The notes beneath the pieces are model-generated. The model saw only the letters and a list, made by a program, of their open reading frames with translations. It searched no databases and was not told the origin of the DNA. Positions 1-7,941 of a stretch of DNA of 64,000 nucleotides are shown one piece after another (the first letter of the stretch is position 1; each line of letters begins with the position of its first letter). A program made the translations under genes and the position numbers. This DNA is from Pseudarthrobacter sp. BIM B-2242. GTDB taxonomy: Bacteria > Actinomycetota > Actinomycetes > Actinomycetales > Micrococcaceae. The stretch lies in the NCBI RefSeq assembly GCF_014764445.1, contig NZ_CP061721.1:1736001-1800000 (forward strand). The letters run 5' to 3'.

Positions 1-1
1 G

Positions 2-328
2 GGCCCGGCAGCCTCAGCCTCGGTGCAGCGCGCCTTGGCAGCCGTCGGCCTGGCGGAAACAGGTGGCATTCATCCCGCAGAACTGCCGGCCTCCCGGCAA
101 CGGCTCCTCGCGCTGGCCACGGTCCTGGCCAGGCGGCCTCACGTGCTTGCCCTGGATGAACCGACAATAGCCCTCGACCGCCACGGCCTGGCGAGGCTGG
201 ACACCGCGGTGCGCCGCGCTGCACAGGAGGGCACCGCCGTCGTCCTCGTGACGCATGACGTGGCGTACGCCCGGTCACTGGCGCACCGTACGGTGGTCCT
301 GGCCGGCGGAAAGCTGAGGGCCGGCTGA
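2..328 (+). CDS. ABC transporter ATP-binding protein, C-terminal part (5' end outside window)
   Basis: This is the last ~108 residues of an ABC-type ATPase; the reading frame is open from the window edge to the TGA at 326-328. The Walker B segment (VLALDEPT), the D-loop region and the H-loop (VLVTHD) are clear. The ABC signature is degenerate (ELPASRQRLLALA in place of LSGGQ), a form seen in some cobalt/ECF-type (CbiO/EcfA-like) ATPases. Substrate cannot be told from this fragment. The protein would hydrolyse ATP at the cytoplasmic face to drive a membrane partner lying upstream. It converges on the fatty-acid oxidation gene that follows on the other strand. Confidence 0.85.
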   Translation, partial: GPAASASVQRALAAVGLAETGGIHPAELPASRQRLLALATVLARRPHVLALDEPTIALDRHGLARLDTAVRRAAQEGTAVVLVTHDVAYARSLAHRTVVLAGGKLRAG

Positions 329-404
329 CGGGCCGCCTGCCCGGCCAACCGGCCCCCTCCAACTACTTCGTGCGCTTCGGCGCCTAAGCCCGGACGCCGG
401 GCTC

Positions 405-2570
405 CTAAACCGCAGCGGCGCCGGAGGCTACCCCCGGTGCATGGAACCGCTTGCCGTTCACGCGCTCCGACGCGCCAACCCGGTCCAGGTACGGTGTGAT
501 GCCACCCAGGAACATAGGCCAGCCCGCGCCGAGGATCATGCACAGGTCGATGTCCTCGGGGCCTGCCACAACGCCCTCGTCCAGCATCAGGCCGATCTCC
601 TCGGCGAGGGCATCCTGCACCCGGTGCAGCACCTGGTCGCCGGTGGAAGCCGACGTGCCTAAGGACATCAGCGCGAGTGTGGACGCGGGGATTTCCTGGC
701 TGCCGTCAGCGGCGGGGGCCCAGAGCGACTTAACGCCGTTGTCGATCAGCTTCTGCAGGTTGGCGGACACCTCGAAGCGGTCGCCGAATGCGGCGTGCAG
801 GGATTCCTGGACGTGCTGCGCCACAGGCAGGCCCACCATGGCGCCCAGCGTGAACGGGGTCATCGGCAGGCCCATGGGGCGCAGGGCGTTATCGGCAATG
901 TCCGCCGGAGTGCCTTCGTCAAACGCCGCCACCACTTCGCCCATGAGCCGCAGCAGGACCCTGTTCACCACAAACGCGGGGGCATCCTTGACCAGGACTG
1001 CGGTCTTCTTTAGTCCCTTGGCCAACTCAAACGCCGTGGCCAGAACGGCGTCGTCCGTCCTGGGCGCGCGCACGATTTCGAGCAGCGGCATCACCGCCAC
1101 CGGGTTGAAGAAGTGGAAGCCCACCAGCCGCTCCGGGTGCCGAAGATCCTCGGCCATGGCGGTGACGGAGAGGGAGGAGGTGTTGGTGGCGAGGATGCAG
1201 TCCGGCGTGACGATGGCTTCCACCTCGGCGAAGACCTGCTTCTTGACGTTCAGCTCTTCGAAGACGGCCTCAATGACAAAGTCGGCGTCGGCGAAGGCCT
1301 CCTTGGAGACGGATCCGGTGACCAGGGCTTTGGTGCGGTTGGCTGCGTCCGGGCTGATCCGCTTTTTGCCCAGCAGCTTGTCCACCTCTGCATGGACGTA
1401 GCCCACGCCTTTGTCCACGCGGGCGTGGTCGATGTCCGTCATGACGACGGGGACCTTGAGCTGGCGGGCGAACAGCAGGGCGAGCTGGCTTGCCATCAGT
1501 CCCGCTCCCACGACGCCGACCTTGGTGACCGGACGGGCGAGCTTCCGGTCCGGTGCCCCCGCCGGCCGCTTGGACCGCTTCTGGACCAGGTCCAGGAAGG
1601 CGTAGACAGTGGAGCGGAATTCATCACTCTGCATCAGGCCGGCCAGGGTCTCGCACTCGAGCGCGGCGGAATCAGCCTGGCTCATGGTGCGGTTGGCCGC
1701 CAGGATGTCCAGGACTTTGGCCGGCGCGGGGGACGCGTTGGACGTCTTGGCCTCCACAAAGGCCCGGCCGGCTTTGATGGCCGCTGACCAACGGGCCGCG
1801 ACGGCGGGGTCTGCGGGATCGACCGCGTTGGTCCGCCCGGGAACCACCTCCCCGGCGATCACCTTTGCCGCCCAGAGGAGGGACTGCTCCAGGAAGTCGG
1901 CCGGTTCGAACAGGGCGTCTGCGATGCCCAGTTCGAAGGCCTGCGGGCCGGTCAGGGTCCGGTTGTTGCTCAGGGGATTCTCGATCATCACCCTGACGGC
2001 GTTCTCAGGGCCGATCAGGCGCGGCAGGATATACACGCCACCCCAGCCGGGGACAAGGCCCAGGAGGGCTTCGGGCAGCGCCAGTGCACCGGCTCCCGTG
2101 GAGACGGTGCGGTAGGTGGACTGCAGGGCGATTTCGAGGCCGCCGCCCAGGGCAACGCCGTTGATGAAGGCGAAGCTGGGGACCCCGAGGTTGGCCAGCG
2201 TGGCGTACACATCGTGGCCCAGCTGCGCCATCCACAGGCCGTGTTCGCGGTTCTCCAGCGACTTCACCGCGGACAGGTCCGCGCCGGCCACAAGGAAGTA
2301 GGGCTTGCCGGTTACGCCGACGCCGACGATTTCACCGCGGCCGGCGCGCTCCTTCAGGCCCTCCAGGGCAGTGCCCAGCTCAACCAGGGTGTTGGGCCCC
2401 AGTGTGGTGGGCTTGGAGTGGTCCAGGCCGTTGTCCAGGGTGATCAGCGCGAACACCCCGGGGCTGCGCCGGCCGGGAGCCGCCGGGAGCTCGATGTCCT
2501 GGACGTAGGAATGCGTCACGGTTTCATCGGGAAAGAGTTCGGCCAGTTTGGTAAAGTCTGCGGCGCTCAT
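405..2570 (-). CDS. fadB: 3-hydroxyacyl-CoA dehydrogenase / enoyl-CoA hydratase (FadB/FadJ type)
   Basis: A 721-residue bifunctional beta-oxidation enzyme. The N-terminal crotonase domain hydrates 2-enoyl-CoA (oxyanion region GVALGGGLEIA, then LPEALLGLVPGWGG). The middle Rossmann domain oxidises 3-hydroxyacyl-CoA with NAD+ (VGVVGAGLMASQLA, then NTSSL and HFFNPV), followed by two C-terminal 3HCDH domains. The chosen ATG at 2568-2570 overlaps the TGA of the upstream thiolase gene (ATGA), so the two are translationally coupled; a longer open frame to 2654 would run into the thiolase. Length and domain order match actinobacterial trifunctional-like alpha subunits. Substrate chain length cannot be read from the sequence. 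Confidence 0.95.
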   Translation of the reverse strand: MSAADFTKLAELFPDETVTHSYVQDIELPAAPGRRSPGVFALITLDNGLDHSKPTTLGPNTLVELGTALEGLKERAGRGEIVGVGVTGKPYFLVAGADLSAVKSLENREHGLWMAQLGHDVYATLANLGVPSFAFINGVALGGGLEIALQSTYRTVSTGAGALALPEALLGLVPGWGGVYILPRLIGPENAVRVMIENPLSNNRTLTGPQAFELGIADALFEPADFLEQSLLWAAKVIAGEVVPGRTNAVDPADPAVAARWSAAIKAGRAFVEAKTSNASPAPAKVLDILAANRTMSQADSAALECETLAGLMQSDEFRSTVYAFLDLVQKRSKRPAGAPDRKLARPVTKVGVVGAGLMASQLALLFARQLKVPVVMTDIDHARVDKGVGYVHAEVDKLLGKKRISPDAANRTKALVTGSVSKEAFADADFVIEAVFEELNVKKQVFAEVEAIVTPDCILATNTSSLSVTAMAEDLRHPERLVGFHFFNPVAVMPLLEIVRAPRTDDAVLATAFELAKGLKKTAVLVKDAPAFVVNRVLLRLMGEVVAAFDEGTPADIADNALRPMGLPMTPFTLGAMVGLPVAQHVQESLHAAFGDRFEVSANLQKLIDNGVKSLWAPAADGSQEIPASTLALMSLGTSASTGDQVLHRVQDALAEEIGLMLDEGVVAGPEDIDLCMILGAGWPMFLGGITPYLDRVGASERVNGKRFHAPGVASGAAAV

Positions 2571-3829
2571 GCGGCTGTTCCTTCGATGGTTGCGTAGTTC
2601 CGGTGGTGCGGGTTTTCCCAGATCACGGTGGCACCCATGCCCAGGCCAATGCACATGGTGGTGATGCCGTAGCGGACGGACGGGTCTTCCTCGAACTGCC
2701 GCGCGAGCTGGTTCATCAGCCGGACGCCGGAGGACGCGAGGGGGTGGCCCACCGCGATGGCGCCGCCGTAGCGGTTCACCCGGGGGTCGTCGTCGGAAAT
2801 TCCAAAGTGGTCCAGGAAGCTCAGGACCTGCACGGCAAAGGCCTCATTGATTTCGAAAAGCCCGATGTCCCCGATGGTGAGTCCGGCATTCTTCAGGGCC
2901 TTCTCTGTGGCGGGCACGGGCCCGATGCCCATGACCTCCGGCTCGACTCCTGCATACGCGTAGCTGACCAGGCGCATCCTGACGGGCAGGCCCAGTTCCG
3001 CGGCGGCGTCGGAGGATGCCAGAACGGCGGCGGTGGCGCCGTCATTCAGGCCGGCGGCATTGCCGGCAGTGACCCGGCCGTGCGCGCGGAAGGGAGTGCG
3101 CAGTGCGGCGAGGTCTGCCAGGGTGGTGCCCGGCCGGGGCGGTTCGTCCACGGTGTTCAGGGTCCAGCCCTCGCCCGGCTTCAGCGTGGCCACGGGCACA
3201 AGGTCAGGCTGGATCTGGCCGTTGGCGTAGGCGGCGGCCAGCTTGTCCTGGGAGGCGACAGCGTAGGCGTCGGTTCGTTCCTTGGTGATGGCGGGGAAGC
3301 GGTCGTGCAGGTTTTCGGCCGTGTTGCCCATGTTCAGCGCGGCCGGGTCAACCAGGCGCTCAGACATAAAGCGCGGGTTCGGATCAGCGCCGGAGCCCAT
3401 CGGGTGGTTGCCCATGTGCTCGACGCCGCCGGCAATCACGACGTCGTACGCGCCGAAGCCGATGCCGCTGGCCGTCGTGGTGACAGCGGTCATCGCTCCG
3501 GCACACATCCGGTCGATGGCGAAGCCGGGCACCGTGCGGGGCAGTCCTGCGAGCAGGGCTGCCGTGCGGCCAAGGGTCAGGCCCTGGTCGCCGGTCTGGG
3601 TGGTGGCTGCTACGGCCACTTCGTCGATCCGGGCAGCCGGGAGGGCGGGGTTGCGGCGCAGCAGCTCGCGGATGCATTTCACCATCAGGTCATCAGCGCG
3701 GGTTCCGGCGTAGATCCCTTTTTCGCCGGCCCGGCCGAAGGGTGTGCGGACGCCGTCAACAAAAACGACGTCACGGACAGCACGCGGGGATCTGCTGCTG
3801 GGTTCTCCGCTGTGGCGGGCTTGGCTCAC
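2567..3829 (-). CDS. fadA: acetyl-CoA acyltransferase (thiolase, FadA type)
   Basis: A 420-residue thiolase that cleaves 3-ketoacyl-CoA with CoA to give acetyl-CoA and a shortened acyl-CoA. The acyl-accepting Cys lies in IDRMCAGAMTA, the catalytic His in AVGHPLASSG and the second Cys in TMCIGLGMG. It starts at GTG (3827-3829) with a good GAGGAG Shine-Dalgarno 4-5 bases upstream. It is the promoter-proximal gene of the fadA-fadB operon. A perfect 36-base palindrome 68 bases upstream is a candidate operator. Other members of the family act in degradation of aromatic-derived acyl-CoAs, so the exact substrate is uncertain. Confidence 0.95.
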   Translation of the reverse strand: MSQARHSGEPSSRSPRAVRDVVFVDGVRTPFGRAGEKGIYAGTRADDLMVKCIRELLRRNPALPAARIDEVAVAATTQTGDQGLTLGRTAALLAGLPRTVPGFAIDRMCAGAMTAVTTTASGIGFGAYDVVIAGGVEHMGNHPMGSGADPNPRFMSERLVDPAALNMGNTAENLHDRFPAITKERTDAYAVASQDKLAAAYANGQIQPDLVPVATLKPGEGWTLNTVDEPPRPGTTLADLAALRTPFRAHGRVTAGNAAGLNDGATAAVLASSDAAAELGLPVRMRLVSYAYAGVEPEVMGIGPVPATEKALKNAGLTIGDIGLFEINEAFAVQVLSFLDHFGISDDDPRVNRYGGAIAVGHPLASSGVRLMNQLARQFEEDPSVRYGITTMCIGLGMGATVIWENPHHRNYATIEGTAA

Positions 3830-3896
3830 GGTTACTCCTCATCGAGACGTTGGCGCCGGCCGGAGGGCAAAGGGGCGGCACTCGTCCGGACGGCAG

Positions 3897-3932
3897 TGCA
3901 CACTATGTTACTCGTCAGTAACATAGTGTGCA
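3897..3932. promoter_or_regulatory. 36-base perfect palindrome, candidate operator of fadAB
   Basis: Two 16-base arms (TGCACACTATGTTACT and its exact complement) flank a 4-base spacer CGTC. It sits between the end of rnd and the GTG of fadA, both on the minus strand. No T-run follows, so an ordinary terminator is less likely than a dimeric repressor site. The GTTACT...AGTAAC core resembles the kind of site bound by TetR-family regulators of fatty-acid oxidation; that assignment is inference. Confidence 0.6.
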
Positions 3933-3950
3933 AGGGCCTGATGAGGGGTG

Positions 3951-5279
3951 TTATTCGGCGGTTGCGGCCGCCTTGGCTTCCTTGGGCGGCAACGGCTGTG
4001 GATTGAGGAACGCCTCCGTGATGATGGGGGCAGCCAGGCTGACCTGCCACTCGCGGGCACCGAGGGCGCGCAGTTCCGTGGCAACATTCTCTTCAGTAAT
4101 GACAGCGGGCGGACGCCAGGCCACGCGCCGCAAATAGTCCGGAGTCAACAGATTTTCCATGGGCAGGTTCAGCTCGTCGGCCTTCTCCTGGAGGAGCGGC
4201 CTGGCCGTGGCCAGGCGCTCGGCGGCCTCGGGATCGCGGTCCGCCCATACCCGCGCCGGGGGAGGGGCGTTGGTGGGAAGGTGCAGGGGCGGAAGTTCCT
4301 CGAGGTCCCTGGCGGCGGCAATGCAGCGAAGCCAGCGGGGCGCCTCGCGCTGTGCGGCCCTGCCGTGGAAACCCTTTGTGCCCAGGAGCTGCGGCACGGT
4401 GGTGGGCATGGCCTTGGCGGCGGAGACCAGGGCGGAATCGGGAATCAGCCGGCCCGGGGCAACATCGCGCTTCTGTGCCAGCGAATCGCGCTCGAGCCAC
4501 ATTTCGCGGACTGCCGCCAGTTGGCGCCGGTCGCGGATCTGGTGGAGCCCGGAGGTCTTGCGCCACGGATCAACCCTGGGCGGAGCGACTCCTGCCGCCA
4601 GGATGGCGGCGAATTCCTGTTCGGCGTATTCCAGTTTGCCGTCCGCCTGAAGCAGCTCAATAAGTTCTTCGCGCAGTTCGGTGAGCACTTCCACGTCCAG
4701 GGCGGCGTAGCGCAGCCACGGCTCAGGGAGGGGCCGGGTGGACCAGTCAGCGGCTGAATGTTCCTTGGCGAGGCCGAATCCCAGCAGCTGTTCGATGACG
4801 GCGGCCAGCCCGACGCGCGGCAGGCCGGCAAGGCGCGCAGCCAGTTCGGTGTCGAAAAGTCTGTCCGGCCACATGCCGAGCTCAAGCAGGCAAGGGAGGT
4901 CCTGGCTGGCTGCATGCAGAATCCATTCCACACCCTTGAGCGCATCGTTGATGATGGCCAGGTTTTCGAACGGTTCAGGATCTATCAGCCACGTGCCGGA
5001 GCCTTCGCGGCGGATCTGGACGAGGAAGGCGCGCTGGCCGTACCGGAACCCTGAGGCCCGCTCGGCGTCAACCCCTGCAGGCCCGGTACCGGCTGCGATG
5101 GCTGCCGCGCACCGCTCCAGCCCGGCCTGCGTTTCGATGACCAGGGGCACACCGTCGCGGGGTGAATCAAGGTCAATGACAACGGGGACCTGGCTGTCGA
5201 AGCCCTCCACGGAGATGTGGGAAGTGGGTTCAGCAGCCGGAGCGCCGGCTGTGGTGTTATCCGGAATGTGAGGGGTCAT
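3951..5279 (-). CDS. rnd: ribonuclease D-like 3'-5' exonuclease with HRDC domain
   Basis: A 442-residue protein of the DEDDy exonuclease family. The metal-binding acidic residues are visible in GVDAERASG (Exo I), HAASQDLPCL (Exo II) and YAALDVEVL (Exo III, YxxxD). An HRDC helical domain follows at about residues 230-310 and a longer C-terminal region after it. Predicted role: 3' trimming of stable RNAs such as tRNA. Length fits actinobacterial RNase D homologues. The ATG at 5277-5279 lies 9 bases downstream of a TAAACT -10-like hexamer (5289-5294), so the mRNA leader is probably very short. The neighbour DUF3000 gene is a common partner in actinobacteria. Confidence 0.93.
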   Translation of the reverse strand: MTPHIPDNTTAGAPAAEPTSHISVEGFDSQVPVVIDLDSPRDGVPLVIETQAGLERCAAAIAAGTGPAGVDAERASGFRYGQRAFLVQIRREGSGTWLIDPEPFENLAIINDALKGVEWILHAASQDLPCLLELGMWPDRLFDTELAARLAGLPRVGLAAVIEQLLGFGLAKEHSAADWSTRPLPEPWLRYAALDVEVLTELREELIELLQADGKLEYAEQEFAAILAAGVAPPRVDPWRKTSGLHQIRDRRQLAAVREMWLERDSLAQKRDVAPGRLIPDSALVSAAKAMPTTVPQLLGTKGFHGRAAQREAPRWLRCIAAARDLEELPPLHLPTNAPPPARVWADRDPEAAERLATARPLLQEKADELNLPMENLLTPDYLRRVAWRPPAVITEENVATELRALGAREWQVSLAAPIITEAFLNPQPLPPKEAKAAATAE

Positions 5280-5323
5280 GATGCGTTTAGTTTACCGACT
5301 CTATGTCCGGGACCGGGTCAGTC

Positions 5324-5974
5324 CTAGTTCCGGCGGCGGCGCGGAAGGGCGGAGACGCCGTCTGGTAGCGGGGGGAGGCCGGCAAACGTGCACACCATGT
5401 CGGACCACGCCTCGAGGTGCGCCGTGATGTCGGAGGACGCAGGGGTCCAGGAGGCGCGCAGCTCGATGTCTATCGAGCCGGGCCGGTCGGAGAGCGTGCC
5501 GAAGCTTTCGGACAGGACGCGTGTGGCAGTCCCGCCGGCTGCCCGGTAGGGGGCCTTGTGGTTTTCGAGGGCTTCAACCAGCCAGGTCCAGGCCACGGTA
5601 CCGAGCATCTCGTCGTTGCCCATCTCGGGCTCGAGCTGCGCCCGGATGTAGGTGACGATGCGGAACTCGCCGTCCCACACCGCGGAGCCGTCGGGGTCGT
5701 GGAGCAGGATGAAGCGGCCGGTGGCCAGTTCGGTGGCGTCGTCGTCTTCCGTGCCTGACGCCGCGGCCAGCGCCATGGCTGCGGGGCCGTGGACGGGAGT
5801 GGTGCCGCTGCCCGGACCCGGCGCCATGACTTCGGCGCCGAGTGCCACGGCGAACGGCGCCAGCCGTGCGGGCGCCGGAATTTCCGCCAGCCGGAGTTCA
5901 CTGCGGCAGCGGGCCTTCCTGAGGGTTCCCAAGGCGTGGAGAAATTCCGGGGGAACCTGGGCGAGTGAGTTCAC
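5324..5974 (-). CDS. DUF3000 family protein
   Basis: A 216-residue protein matching the actinobacterial DUF3000 family, recognisable from its start (NSLAQVPPEFLHAL), an internal FILLHDPDGSAVWDGEFR stretch and the WLVEALE region. No catalytic motif or membrane segment is visible, and the function is unknown. A TAATCT hexamer (5981-5986) lies exactly 6 bases before the GTG at 5972-5974, favouring a leaderless start there; an ATG at 5977 one codon earlier is the alternative. It lies 44 bases upstream of rnd and is probably co-transcribed. Confidence 0.85.
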   Translation of the reverse strand: MNSLAQVPPEFLHALGTLRKARCRSELRLAEIPAPARLAPFAVALGAEVMAPGPGSGTTPVHGPAAMALAAASGTEDDDATELATGRFILLHDPDGSAVWDGEFRIVTYIRAQLEPEMGNDEMLGTVAWTWLVEALENHKAPYRAAGGTATRVLSESFGTLSDRPGSIDIELRASWTPASSDITAHLEAWSDMVCTFAGLPPLPDGVSALPRRRRN

Positions 5975-5980
5975 CATCGC

Positions 5981-5986
5981 AGATTA
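5981..5986 (-). promoter_or_regulatory. TAATCT -10 element of a leaderless DUF3000 transcript
   Basis: On the minus strand TAATCT is followed by 6 bases and then the GTG start, the spacing expected for leaderless actinobacterial mRNAs. Confidence 0.5.
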
Positions 5987-6034
5987 CGCACCAGGAGCGG
6001 GCAGGCAGTGCAGGCTCGCCGTCGGCCGGTCATG

Positions 6035-7165
6035 CTACCTCGCGGCCCTGCCTTCGTTGTGGGACGCAAGTTCCTGGCGGATGGCGGCCACAAAGGCGTC
6101 AATGTCCTCTTCGCTCGTGTCAAAGGAGCACATCCAGCGGACCTCGCGGGCGGCCTCGTCCCAGTCATAAAAGCGGAAGGACTCCCGCAACCTGTCCGCC
6201 ACCCCGGCCGGCAGGACCGCGAAGACGCCGTTGGACTCCGTCTTCTGCGTGGGCTCCACGCCGTCGATCGTCTCCACCGCAGCCCGGAGCCGGGCGGCCA
6301 TGGCGTTGGCGTGCGCCGCCGACCGGAGCCACAGATCGCCCTCGAGCAGGGCAATGAACTGGGCGGAGAGGAACCTCATTTTTGAGGCAAGCTGCATGTT
6401 CATCTTGCGGAGGAACACCAGGCCGTGCGCGGCTTCAGGGTTCAGGGCCACCACCACTTCGCCGTAAAGCAGCCCGTTCTTGGTGCCGCCGAAGGAGAGG
6501 ATGTCCACGCCGGCGTCGCGCGTGAAAGCCCGCAGCGACACGCCCAAATGCGCGGCCGCATTGGCCAGCCGCGCCCCGTCCATGTGCAGTTTCATGCCCC
6601 TGGAATGGGCGTGCTCGGCAATGGCGCGGACTTCGTCCGGGGTGTAGCACGTACCCAGCTCGGTGGTCTGGGTGATGGAGACAGCCAAGGGTTGCGCGCG
6701 GTGCTCGTCGCCGAAGCCCCAGGCTTCGCGGTCAATCAGCTCCGGGGTCAGTTTGCCGTCGGGAGTCGGGACATGCAGCAGCTTGATCCCGCCGATCCGC
6801 TCGGGGGCGCCGTTTTCGTCCATGTTGATGTGCGCCGTGGAGGCGCACACCACTGCGCCCCACCGGGGGAGCAGGGACTGGAGGGACAGGACGTTGGCGC
6901 CTGTGCCGTTAAAGACCGGGAAGCATTCAATGCCGGCGCCGAAGTGCTCTTCCATTAATTCCTGCAGGCGGGCGGTGTAGTCGTCCTCGCCGTAGGACAC
7001 CTGGTGTCCTTCGTTGGCGGCCGCGAGGGCAGCCAGCACTTCGGGGTGGACGCCGGAGTAGTTGTCCGACGCGAAGCCGCGGACGGAGGGATCATGCAGC
7101 CGGGCGGCGGTGTCGGGTGCGGTCCGGGGGGCGGCATCTGCCGTGGTTGTCATTGCTTTGCTCAC
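6035..7165 (-). CDS. ltaE: low-specificity L-threonine aldolase-like PLP enzyme
   Basis: A 376-residue fold-type I PLP enzyme of the beta-eliminating lyase/threonine aldolase family, expected to split L-threonine or L-allo-threonine into glycine and acetaldehyde. Visible landmarks are FASDNYSGVHPEVL near the N terminus, the PLP-stacking region ASTAHINMDENG, the Asp-containing KLHMDGARL and the Schiff-base Lys in SFGGTKNGLL. The start is a GTG at 7163-7165 placed 6 bases after a TAGACT hexamer, so the transcript is likely leaderless; an ATG five codons later is an alternative. The gene stands alone between DUF3000 and the SDR pair. Confidence 0.9.
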   Translation of the reverse strand: MSKAMTTTADAAPRTAPDTAARLHDPSVRGFASDNYSGVHPEVLAALAAANEGHQVSYGEDDYTARLQELMEEHFGAGIECFPVFNGTGANVLSLQSLLPRWGAVVCASTAHINMDENGAPERIGGIKLLHVPTPDGKLTPELIDREAWGFGDEHRAQPLAVSITQTTELGTCYTPDEVRAIAEHAHSRGMKLHMDGARLANAAAHLGVSLRAFTRDAGVDILSFGGTKNGLLYGEVVVALNPEAAHGLVFLRKMNMQLASKMRFLSAQFIALLEGDLWLRSAAHANAMAARLRAAVETIDGVEPTQKTESNGVFAVLPAGVADRLRESFRFYDWDEAAREVRWMCSFDTSEEDIDAFVAAIRQELASHNEGRAAR

Positions 7166-7171
7166 GTTCTC

Positions 7172-7177
7172 AGTCTA
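7172..7177 (-). promoter_or_regulatory. TAGACT -10 element of leaderless ltaE
   Basis: TAGACT on the minus strand, then GAGAAC, then the GTG start: a leaderless arrangement. Confidence 0.55.
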
Positions 7178-7215
7178 GGGAGGTCAGATCCGACGGCGGG
7201 GCCCGGGAATCAGGT

Positions 7216-7941
7216 TCAGGTGGCCAGGCGCAGGCGCCGGCCGTTCAGTTCGGGTGCGGGAGTGCGGAAGAGTCTGACGACGGCGGCCCCCAGATCCTTG
7301 ACGTCTGTGGCCCCTGGGAAGGAGCGTTCAGGGTGCGCCTGCCGCTGTTCTGCGTCCACCAGCGCCTTCACCACCAGGACGACGGCGGCGCTGCCCAGCT
7401 CCCTGCCCTCGCCCGCGGCCGAGCGGGACAGTCCGTCCGCCATCGCCATGGTCCACGCCTCCGCGGCAGCCTTGGCCGCCACATAGCTGGCCGTCGCCGC
7501 TGTGGGCTGCTCAACCGCGGTGGAGGATACGATGGCAAACCTTCCCGCGCTGGAGGCGGCCAGGTCATCGAAGAAAACCCGCGACACATTCCGCACCGTG
7601 GTGACGGCCCCGCGGTGCAGGAACTCCCAGTCGGCGTCACTCTGGTCCGTGATGCCCTTCGCGCCGCGCCAGCCACCCACGAGGTGGATCACAGCGTCCA
7701 TCCGTCCGGCAGCGGCCGCGAGGGCCTGCCGGAGGGCGGTGACATCGGCCAGGTCTGCGAGGTCGCACACGAGGGGAGTGACGCCGTCGCCCGCTTTTGC
7801 TGCGGCGGCAGCGATCCGCGCCTGGTCAGAGCCCACGGTGAACACCCGGAATCCTGCCTCCTGCAACGCGCGGGCCACCGCGACCCCGGAGGGTCCGCTG
7901 CCGCCGGTGACCAGCACGTTCAAGGGACTGTCCTGGCTCAC
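7216..7941 (-). CDS. short-chain dehydrogenase/reductase family protein
   Basis: A 241-residue Rossmann-fold protein. The N-terminal dinucleotide site is LVTGGSGPSGVAVARAL; VIHLVGGW corresponds to the NNAG region, and the catalytic-like Ser and Tyr-Lys lie in IVSSTAV and SYVAAKAAAEAW. NAD(P)-dependent oxidoreductase activity is therefore likely, but the substrate is unknown. The GTG start at 7939-7941 overlaps the TGA of the upstream DUF6421-like gene (GTGA), indicating translational coupling and a shared function. A longer open frame upstream (to 8163) lies within that neighbour and was not used. Confidence 0.85.
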   Translation of the reverse strand: MSQDSPLNVLVTGGSGPSGVAVARALQEAGFRVFTVGSDQARIAAAAAKAGDGVTPLVCDLADLADVTALRQALAAAAGRMDAVIHLVGGWRGAKGITDQSDADWEFLHRGAVTTVRNVSRVFFDDLAASSAGRFAIVSSTAVEQPTAATASYVAAKAAAEAWTMAMADGLSRSAAGEGRELGSAAVVLVVKALVDAEQRQAHPERSFPGATDVKDLGAAVVRLFRTPAPELNGRRLRLAT

